Assembly (NCBI RefSeq): GCF_000317125.1
Contig: NC_019695.1
Coordinates: 3,956,336 to 4,020,335, forward strand
Direction: 5' to 3'
From: Chroococcidiopsis thermalis PCC 7203
Lineage (GTDB): Bacteria; Cyanobacteriota; Cyanobacteriia; Cyanobacteriales; Chroococcidiopsidaceae
DNA: 64,000 bases
Of the stretch, positions 58,294 to 64,000 are shown in pieces. The notes beneath the pieces are model-generated. The model was not told where the DNA came from. It did no database searches and saw only the letters and a program-made list of their open reading frames with translations. Both the position numbers and the translations under genes were made by a program. How positions within the stretch are numbered: the first letter of the stretch is position 1; each line of letters begins with the position of its first letter.

Positions 58294-58310
58294 AGTTCAT
58301 TCTCAATAAG
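58294..58310 (+). other. 17-bp direct repeat downstream of tRNA-Ala (possible att or arm site)
   Basis: AGTTCATTCTCAATAAG is identical to 16767-16783 and begins at the same distance (60 nt) after the tRNA end. Accessory genes (HTH, methyltransferase, toxin-antitoxin pairs) start within 600 bp, but no integrase gene is seen on this side. Confidence 0.5.
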
Positions 58311-58490
58311 CAACCCAAAAATGGGTACAGATCGAGATATCTAGAGCTGGTGTCGATTAACAGGGTTGTTTGTCGCTTTAACAAATTAATGTTATCCGAT
58401 CGTCAACTGCTGAAAACAAGTCGGCTCTGGGAGTTGTAGTTTTTTGAGCATACTTCACAAGGCGCGGTTGAGCAATCGCTTCAACAACTG

Positions 58491-58591
58491 ATACCATTTT
58501 GAGCTGACTGTGCCACGGAAGAGCCCCAACCCCCCTTAACAAGGGGGGCTATGAGCGACCGATTTAGTGCAAGGATAAATAGAATTGGTAT
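58491..58591. mobile_element. MITE-like element, about 101 bp (copy B)
   Basis: The ends ATACCATTTT and AGAATTGGTAT are inverted, with the core CCCCAACCCCCCTTAACAAGGGGGG. It matches copy A (18080-18182) in ends, size and core. Otherwise 58311-58841 holds no gene that I can support. Confidence 0.65.
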
Positions 58592-58841
58592 GAAACCGCT
58601 TGTGCTGCAAGGTTTTCTCTTTCGATGACATCAATCTGTTAAGACGGTAAATAATTTGTTAACCAACATCAAGTGCGATCGCAGTATCTCCAAATTAAAG
58701 TTTCTATAAAGTCTCAGTAGACTACTGATTTTTTGACTTCAGTGAAATTTTCAATGACATTCTTTAGTGGAAGCAAATAGGATGTTGCACGTAGCAGATT
58801 AAATGCTATGTCAAGTAACGCGCTCCAGGTTCAAAGGTCAG

Positions 58842-59084
58842 ATGTCTGTCCAAAAGCTGCTCAACCAATTACAAATTAGCCAGTTCGTTCGAGAACTAAG
58901 GGCTTTGACGGGTTTAACCCAAGAACAGTTTGCTGCTCGGTTGGGCGTGACATACTCCTCTGTCAGCAGGTGGGAAAGGGGGCGTGGTATTCCTTCACCT
59001 CTGGCTGTGCAGAAGATTGAGGGAATGCTGCAACAGATGGGCGATCGCGGTCAGGAGTTGCTGGCTAAATATTTAGCTAGTTAG
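58842..59084 (+). CDS. Small HTH (XRE-type) transcriptional regulator
   Basis: This 80-residue protein has a lambda-repressor-like helix-turn-helix: FVRELRALTGLTQEQFAARLGVTYSSVSRWERGRGIPSPLA (about 14-54). A short helical tail follows. I start at ATG 58842, since the upstream in-frame residues are not part of the domain. It directly precedes the large methyltransferase gene in the same direction, a layout typical of controller proteins of restriction-modification or related systems. Confidence 0.85.
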   Translation: MSVQKLLNQLQISQFVRELRALTGLTQEQFAARLGVTYSSVSRWERGRGIPSPLAVQKIEGMLQQMGDRGQELLAKYLAS

Positions 59085-59172
59085 TCTTCCAGACAGATTG
59101 GACGAGAGCCTGTTCCACGTCTATAAACGGCTCAATTTTTATCACTTAAAAGTAATCAGGGATTGGTGGCTT

Positions 59173-62100
59173 ATGGCTCTCACCAAGGAGCATTTGCGTG
59201 TAGTTATGACTGGGACGCAAGAGGATCGCGTTGAGGAATTGCGGAAAATTTTAGGATACCCAGTTAAAGAACTCGATCGCGAAGGTTCTCGGTTTTGGTA
59301 TTTGCGTCCTGGTGAGAGTAAAGAGGATGCAGCTGATACTTGTCCGATCGCGGTTGGTTTTTATGCAGAATTAAATGATGGGAGCGATCGCGACATCAGG
59401 CAGTTTTTGATCGCACCAGAGCAACAAAACAATATTTACGGGCATTATGTTGGGCGGGTGACAACAGAGCAACCCGTAATGTATCTGCTCTTACCCGAAG
59501 CAAATCTGCAAGGGCGCGTGGCATTAATCTTACCAACTGAGGGAGGGTTGCGACAACGGCAGATTCAGACTTTTGAGTGGAGCGATCGCGAGTTACCAGG
59601 ACGATTGAGCCGATTGCAACAGGGAACGGTACGCATAGCCGATCGCCTTACAGCTTTGATTCCGCAAGTTGATTGGGTGTTCTACCCAGGCGTGAAGACG
59701 GCTGAGAAGTTGGCGCAGTTGATGGCAGAAGTTGCCAGACGGATCGAACAGGCAATTCCCTCGGTTTATGAAACCGAAACAGCAGGGGGATACTTGCATA
59801 AGCTATTCGAGAGCTTTAGAAAGGAACTGCTACCAACACTCAAACTTCAAGCAGATAACGAGAAAGACTATAGCTTTGCAGATATCTACGCTCAGACTGT
59901 CGCCTATGGGTTGTTTACGGCAAGGGTGTTTGGTTTTCTCAAATTCAAGCGAGAGAAAAAGAATCCGAACGATCTGGAACCAGACTTTTACCGCGATAAT
60001 GCTTGGGAATTTCTACCAGAAACTAATCCTTTCCTCCGTAAACTATTTGAAGATATCTCAAAACAACCACCCGAAGATTTGGGAGAGGATTTAGTTAGTG
60101 CTGTCTCAGAATTATTGTCAGTGTTAAGAGCAGCAGAAATGGATGCTGTACTATCAGATTTTGAGCAAAAGATCGGGCAAGAAGATATTATTATTCGGTT
60201 CTACGAAGATTTTCTGAAAGCATATAAACCACAGATGCGGGAACGGCGAGGGGTTTACTACACGCCGGAACCTGTGGTTTCTTATATGGTGCGATCGGTA
60301 GATATTTTATTGAAAGAGAAGTTTAATAAGCCTTTGGGACTAGCCGATCCAGAGGTGATGATACTCGATCCTGCTTGCGGCACTGGGACATTTTTATTGT
60401 GGATTTGTCAACTAATTTATCAGCGTTTTCAAGAGTCACCAGAAGCATTAACAGTAGGGTTAACTGATAAGTCTTGGTCTAGTTATGTAAAAGAGCGATT
60501 ATTACCAAGAATATTCGGGTTTGAGTTATTGATGGCTCCTTATGCGATCGCGCATCTCAAAATCAGTTTGTTTTTAAAAGAAACAGGGTATCAGTTTAAT
60601 AGTGGTAAGCGGCTAGGGATTTATCTAACTAACACGCTAGATGATGCAGTTAGAAAGACTGAAACTCTATTTGAGGAGTTCATTGCACAGGAAGCTGACC
60701 AAGCGACAGAAATCAAGCGTGACTTGCCAATTATGGTAGTTGTTGGTAATCCTCCATATTCAGCTAACTCTGCTAATACAAAAAAATGGGCAACTGATTT
60801 AGTTCGAGATAGCTATTATCCAAAAGATGAAATTAAAGAACAAAATCCTAAACTTTTATTAGATGACTATGTAAAATTTATCCGCTTTGCTCAATGGCGA
60901 ATTGAGCAGACAGGTTATGGAATTTTAAGCTTTATTACTAATCATGGCTACTTAGACAATCCAACTTTTCGTGGTATGCGTCAAAGTTTAATACAGACAT
61001 TTGATACTATTTATACTCTTGACTTACATGGGAATTCTAAAAGAAAAGAAAAAACTCCTAATGGCTCAAAAGACGAAAATGTTTTTGATATTCAACAGGG
61101 TGTAGCAATTGGTATCTTTACTCAAGTCCAAAAAAAATCTCAGAATATAAATACTACTTATCATACCAATTTATGGGGTAGTAGAGAAGCAAAGCATGAA
61201 TGGTTGAATAAAAATGATATAGCGACTACAAAATGGAGTTGTATCAATCCCAAACTACCTTTCTCTCTTTTTTCTCCTCAAGATGTTTCTCTGTTACCGG
61301 AATATGAGCTTTGCTGGAAGATTACAGATGCCATGCCATTAAATTCAACAGGTGCTAGAACTCATCGTGACGATTTCGTCATGAATTTTGACTTGTCAAG
61401 ACTTTACGATGGTATATCAAGCTTTAGAAATTTAGATATTTCAGATGTAGAAATCTCTGAAAATTACAATCTTAAAGACACTCGTGATTGGAAACTCAGT
61501 AAGAAACGACTCTCTTTAGCTAAAAACAAAGAATGGGAAAAATTCTTTACAAAGACTCTTTACCGCCCTTTCGATTTTAGACAGTACTATCATCACGCAG
61601 ATGTGGTAGAGTTTCCAAGAAATGAAATAGTAGGTCATCTTTTAGTAGAATCTAACTTTGCTCTACTTTGGACTAGACCCCTTTCTCCAAGCTATGAATT
61701 TTCTATACTTGTAAGTGGTTATATTCCTCATCAGTGCGTTATTGGTAACAAAAATGCTGGTGCTGGTGCATCTTACATTGCTCCTCTCTACCTCTACCCA
61801 AACACTAATAGTTCTCTACAATTAGCCTTAGAAGAACAATCCCGACCTAATTTTTCTCCAGACTTCCTCAAAGACATCACCTCAAAACTCGGCTATACTC
61901 CCACCCCAGAAGCTATCTTCTACTACATCTACGCCATCTTCCACTCCCCCACCTACCGCACCCGCTACGCTGAATTCCTCAAAATCGACTTTCCCCGCGT
62001 CCCCCTCACCAGCAGCGACAAACTCTTCCACCAGTTAGCTGCATACGGTGAAGAACTGGTAGCACTGCATTTGATGAAATCTCCTAAATTAGACAACACA

Positions 62101-62397
62101 ATTACCCAGTATGAAGATCGCGGTGGCGATCGAGTTGTTGATATTGCACCCAAATACCAGCAGGGTGACGTAATCATCAACAAAAAAGGCGACAGATTCA
62201 CCGGAGTACCTGAAAACGTCTGGAACTTCTACGTTGGCGGCTACCAAGTCTGTCAAAAATGGCTCAAAGATCGTAAAGGGCGCACCCTTAGCGATGAAGA
62301 CATCCTACACTATATGCGGATCGTCGTTGCCCTGCAAGAGACAATAGAGCTAATGGCAAAAATTGACGCAGCCATTCCTGGCTTTCCCATTCAATAA
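59173..62397 (+). CDS. Large type-ISP-like adenine DNA methyltransferase
   Basis: From ATG 59173 the product has 1074 residues; an in-frame TTG at 59098 would add 25. The central N6-adenine methyltransferase domain shows RRGVYYTPEPVVSYMV, SAM motif DPACGTGTFLLW (about 396-407) and catalytic NPPYSAN (about 532-538). A C-terminal target-recognition-like region follows (LYRPFDFRQYYHH, ending in DILHYMRIVVALQETI). The N-terminal 330 residues are of unknown type; I see neither the PD-ExK nuclease nor the DEAD helicase of classical single-chain type ISP enzymes. The part around 61000-61900 is AT-rich, unlike core genes here. Confidence 0.8.
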   Translation: MALTKEHLRVVMTGTQEDRVEELRKILGYPVKELDREGSRFWYLRPGESKEDAADTCPIAVGFYAELNDGSDRDIRQFLIAPEQQNNIYGHYVGRVTTEQPVMYLLLPEANLQGRVALILPTEGGLRQRQIQTFEWSDRELPGRLSRLQQGTVRIADRLTALIPQVDWVFYPGVKTAEKLAQLMAEVARRIEQAIPSVYETETAGGYLHKLFESFRKELLPTLKLQADNEKDYSFADIYAQTVAYGLFTARVFGFLKFKREKKNPNDLEPDFYRDNAWEFLPETNPFLRKLFEDISKQPPEDLGEDLVSAVSELLSVLRAAEMDAVLSDFEQKIGQEDIIIRFYEDFLKAYKPQMRERRGVYYTPEPVVSYMVRSVDILLKEKFNKPLGLADPEVMILDPACGTGTFLLWICQLIYQRFQESPEALTVGLTDKSWSSYVKERLLPRIFGFELLMAPYAIAHLKISLFLKETGYQFNSGKRLGIYLTNTLDDAVRKTETLFEEFIAQEADQATEIKRDLPIMVVVGNPPYSANSANTKKWATDLVRDSYYPKDEIKEQNPKLLLDDYVKFIRFAQWRIEQTGYGILSFITNHGYLDNPTFRGMRQSLIQTFDTIYTLDLHGNSKRKEKTPNGSKDENVFDIQQGVAIGIFTQVQKKSQNINTTYHTNLWGSREAKHEWLNKNDIATTKWSCINPKLPFSLFSPQDVSLLPEYELCWKITDAMPLNSTGARTHRDDFVMNFDLSRLYDGISSFRNLDISDVEISENYNLKDTRDWKLSKKRLSLAKNKEWEKFFTKTLYRPFDFRQYYHHADVVEFPRNEIVGHLLVESNFALLWTRPLSPSYEFSILVSGYIPHQCVIGNKNAGAGASYIAPLYLYPNTNSSLQLALEEQSRPNFSPDFLKDITSKLGYTPTPEAIFYYIYAIFHSPTYRTRYAEFLKIDFPRVPLTSSDKLFHQLAAYGEELVALHLMKSPKLDNTITQYEDRGGDRVVDIAPKYQQGDVIINKKGDRFTGVPENVWNFYVGGYQVCQKWLKDRKGRTLSDEDILHYMRIVVALQETIELMAKIDAAIPGFPIQ

Positions 62398-62675
62398 ACT
62401 TCATCATGAGTACCAACGTCCAACAAAATTACAAGTATTTCACCGCTTTCTTCCTCCGTTTCAATCGCAAAGACAATACGACAGTCATACCCACAAGAAC
62501 AAGATAGTAAACCCGATAATTTTCCTTCTAGCTTATGAGTACCCAAAGATGGATTGAATATGTCATCAGACAACGCAGTAATTGTTTCCTCAATCCGTAC
62601 TTGCAACTGCGTATTACGGCGAGTAAATTTGCGGAACGCTCTCTTGAATTTACTGGAGATGACTATTTTACTCAT
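62391..62675 (-). CDS. RelE/YafQ-type toxin
   Basis: This 94-residue protein has the mRNA-interferase YafQ/RelE pattern: SSKFKRAFRKFTRRN at the start, HKLEGKLSGLLSCSCGYDCRIVFAIE in the middle, and LLDVGTHDEVY at the end, where the C-terminal His-Asp-x-x-Tyr is typical of the active side. It lies 3 bp after its antitoxin gene. The two are convergent with the methyltransferase gene, overlapping it by 7 bp. Confidence 0.88.
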   Translation of the reverse strand: MSKIVISSKFKRAFRKFTRRNTQLQVRIEETITALSDDIFNPSLGTHKLEGKLSGLLSCSCGYDCRIVFAIETEEESGEILVILLDVGTHDEVY

Positions 62676-62678
62676 TAT

Positions 62679-62900
62679 TCATGAGTTAAGAAATTCTCGT
62701 AGTTCGGCGATCGCTTCAGAAGCGGTTTGCGCTTTTAGCTTACCTGCTCTGAATTGGGCTAAAGAAGCTGCGGCATCAGCAGCAATTTCATCTCTGCGTC
62801 GCTCTATCATCCGACGTTGTAGGATTTGTACCAGCATTTCCTGCTGTTCTAGTGGCAAATCCATTGCCTCATCCAAAACTTTATCTAGGTTTGCCATCAC
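62679..62900 (-). CDS. Antitoxin of the RelE/YafQ-type pair
   Basis: This 73-residue, helical, charged protein (LDKVLDEAMDLPLEQQEMLVQILQRRMIERRRDEIAADA) resembles antitoxins common in cyanobacteria next to RelE-like toxins. It is the first gene of a two-gene unit and probably represses its own promoter in the 71-bp gap to the divergent VapBC pair. Confidence 0.8.
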   Translation of the reverse strand: MMANLDKVLDEAMDLPLEQQEMLVQILQRRMIERRRDEIAADAAASLAQFRAGKLKAQTASEAIAELREFLNS

Positions 62901-62971
62901 GCTGACTCAGAAATCTACATATTATTATGGATAAGTTTTAGATAACAGTAAAGAAACGTAAGGATTAACCC

Positions 62972-63286
62972 ATGACTATTAAAAAACAACTACTTCAAGA
63001 AATAGAATCTACCCCAGATACTCTTTTGGCTGAAACGCTAGACTTTTTGCGCTTTTTGAAAACAAAACAAAATCTAGAGAAGTCAGAAGCCGCATCTACT
63101 GTACCAACCAAATTGGAAACAGATTCAACCAAAAATTCTCAACAACCCTATCGCCCTGCTTCTGGGCGTTCTATCCTCAGACACGCTGGGACGTGGGCTG
63201 GCGACGACTTTGAAGAGTGCCTTCAGCAAGTTTACGCCACACGTGGCAAAGCCAAGTTTGAGTATGACCTTAATCCCTTTGAATAA
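62972..63286 (+). CDS. Antitoxin of the VapC-type pair
   Basis: This 104-residue protein opens with a DUF2281-like segment ([30 protein letters not shown]) known from VapB-type antitoxins. A polar linker and a C-terminal part ([29 protein letters not shown]) probably wrap the toxin. Its TAA overlaps the toxin ATG (TAATG), a coupled start. Confidence 0.82.
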   Translation: MTIKKQLLQEIESTPDTLLAETLDFLRFLKTKQNLEKSEAASTVPTKLETDSTKNSQQPYRPASGRSILRHAGTWAGDDFEECLQQVYATRGKAKFEYDLNPFE

Positions 63287-63729
63287 TGTACCTGCTCGAT
63301 ACGAACCACTGTAGCGCTATCATTTCAGGCGAACCAAACGTTATTCGCCGAGTCGCCCAAGTGGGAGAGTTGAATATTGCTACCTGCGTCATCGTGCAGG
63401 GAGAACTCACATACATGGTGGAAAAATCAACTCAAAAGGAAACTAATCGCGCTCGCTTGGCAGAATTTCTCGAAGATATACGTATCTATTTAGTTATAGA
63501 TAATACCGCTACTATTTACGGACAACGAAAAGCAGCACTATTTAACCAGTTTGCTCCCAAAGAGAAAAGCAAGCGCCGGAAGACAAAAATTACCGATTTA
63601 GGATTTGATGAAAACGATCTTTGGATTGCTGCCATTGCTTTGCAACACAGTCTTACCGTTGTATCAGTCGATAGTGACTTTCCGCGTATCCAACAAGTAA
63701 AAACATTGTCAGTTGAATCCTGGCTTTAA
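63286..63729 (+). CDS. PIN-domain VapC-type toxin ribonuclease
   Basis: This 147-residue protein has PIN-domain acidic residues in order: D5 in [12 protein letters not shown] in [12 protein letters not shown] in [14 protein letters not shown], and D in VVSVDSDF. It should cleave RNA when freed from its antitoxin. It is translationally coupled to the antitoxin gene upstream. Unlike the dead pair at 18.2-18.5 kb, this pair is intact. Confidence 0.9.
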   Translation: MYLLDTNHCSAIISGEPNVIRRVAQVGELNIATCVIVQGELTYMVEKSTQKETNRARLAEFLEDIRIYLVIDNTATIYGQRKAALFNQFAPKEKSKRRKTKITDLGFDENDLWIAAIALQHSLTVVSVDSDFPRIQQVKTLSVESWL

Positions 63730-63748
63730 ATCCCCTCGCGTCCCTCTC

Positions 63749-64000
63749 ATGCTTGAAAACGTTATCCAAGATCTCATTCGCAAACAACGCCCTTACTACC
63801 TACCCCAAGGTAATCCCATCAAGGGCATTGACAACCAACATTGGCTAGTTTTCAAGCACCGCGACGCTGACACCTTACTGAGGAATATCGTCACCTTTTT
63901 GGGTATCGGTGGCAAACACGCCACGCATAAACTGCTGCGGATCGATCCCAAACGCGCCAAAGTTTTCACCTACGCCCCCCGCTTCACTGGCAGCATCCCC
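63749..64000 (+). CDS. Unidentified protein, partial (runs off the window)
   Basis: From ATG 63749, 84 codons without a stop reach the window end. The residues start MLENVIQDLIRKQRPYYLPQ and include QHWLVFKHRDADTLLRNIV and HKLLRIDPKRAKVF. I recognise no family. It starts 19 bp after the VapC stop and may belong to the same accessory block; codon use is richer in C-ending codons than in the methyltransferase middle. Confidence 0.6.
   Translation, partial: MLENVIQDLIRKQRPYYLPQGNPIKGIDNQHWLVFKHRDADTLLRNIVTFLGIGGKHATHKLLRIDPKRAKVFTYAPRFTGSIP

Noticed and set aside
58098-58439. A 113-codon open frame across tRNA-Ala
   Set aside because: It reads through the tRNA gene and its terminator and has no family resemblance; it is a chance frame.

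Overview
The window is a chromosomal segment of a cyanobacterium. The octamer GCGATCGC (HIP1) recurs throughout. CP12, a high-light-inducible protein, Ycf3, a Ycf20-like protein, a glycine-rich RRM protein followed by rpsU, and ferredoxin-dependent nitrate and nitrite reductases all point the same way. The very high load of short tandem repeats and small interspersed palindromes resembles large-genome coccoid or filamentous lineages, for example Chroococcidiopsis-like organisms; the genus is only an inference.

Layout. 0.1-16.5 kb is mainly core and household genes: Ycf20-like protein, glycerate kinase, a YunG-like protein, a dead zinc-ribbon gene, a Uma2 nuclease, SelO, CP12, GlmM, an aldo/keto reductase, Ddl, an RRM protein with rpsU, and an ABC half-transporter. 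16.5-18.6 kb is a mobile scar: tRNA-Tyr and tRNA-Thr, a tyrosine integrase broken by a 4-bp duplication, and a dead antitoxin/PIN-toxin pair cut by a small MITE-like element. 18.6-33.9 kb holds a metallophosphoesterase, the alpha-E/ATP-grasp pair, a DUF1636 protein, an HLIP, a membrane-anchored double gamma-carbonic-anhydrase-like protein with a copper amine oxidase, phosphoglucomutase, a secreted nucleosidase-like protein and a HEAT-repeat protein.

34.0-46.4 kb is the nitrate assimilation locus: nirA-nrtA-nrtB-nrtC-nrtD, then an MFS nitrate transporter (NarK/NrtP type), then narB. Nitrate enters by an ABC pump, an MFS carrier or both. NarB reduces it to nitrite and NirA reduces nitrite to ammonium, both using ferredoxin. 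NtcA-type promoters are readable upstream of nirA (GTT-N8-TAC, 22-bp spacing, TAN3T) and of narB (perfect GTA-N8-TAC, N22, TAN3T).

46.7-58.1 kb is mixed: TauE/SafE exporter, Ycf3, GatC, a sodium:solute symporter, a glutathionyl-hydroquinone reductase-like protein, RtcB, an MFS transporter, a HAD phosphatase divergent from a ROK regulator, a methyltransferase and a second HAD protein. From 58.16 kb (tRNA-Ala) to the right end the content becomes accessory: an integration-like signature, a second MITE-like copy, an HTH regulator, a large type-ISP-like DNA methyltransferase without visible nuclease or helicase domains, a RelE/YafQ-type and a VapBC-type toxin-antitoxin pair, and an unidentified gene that runs off the window.

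The most notable signals are: repeat elements that have become in-frame coding sequence in nirA and in the HEAT-repeat gene; an identical 17-mer exactly 60 nt after two different tRNA genes; a tandem gamma-CA-like protein whose three zinc-ligand histidines are split between its two repeats; nested small mobile elements; and a structured, probably non-coding RNA candidate near 8.7-8.9 kb. All assignments come from reading the sequence and from knowledge of the families; no database search was run.
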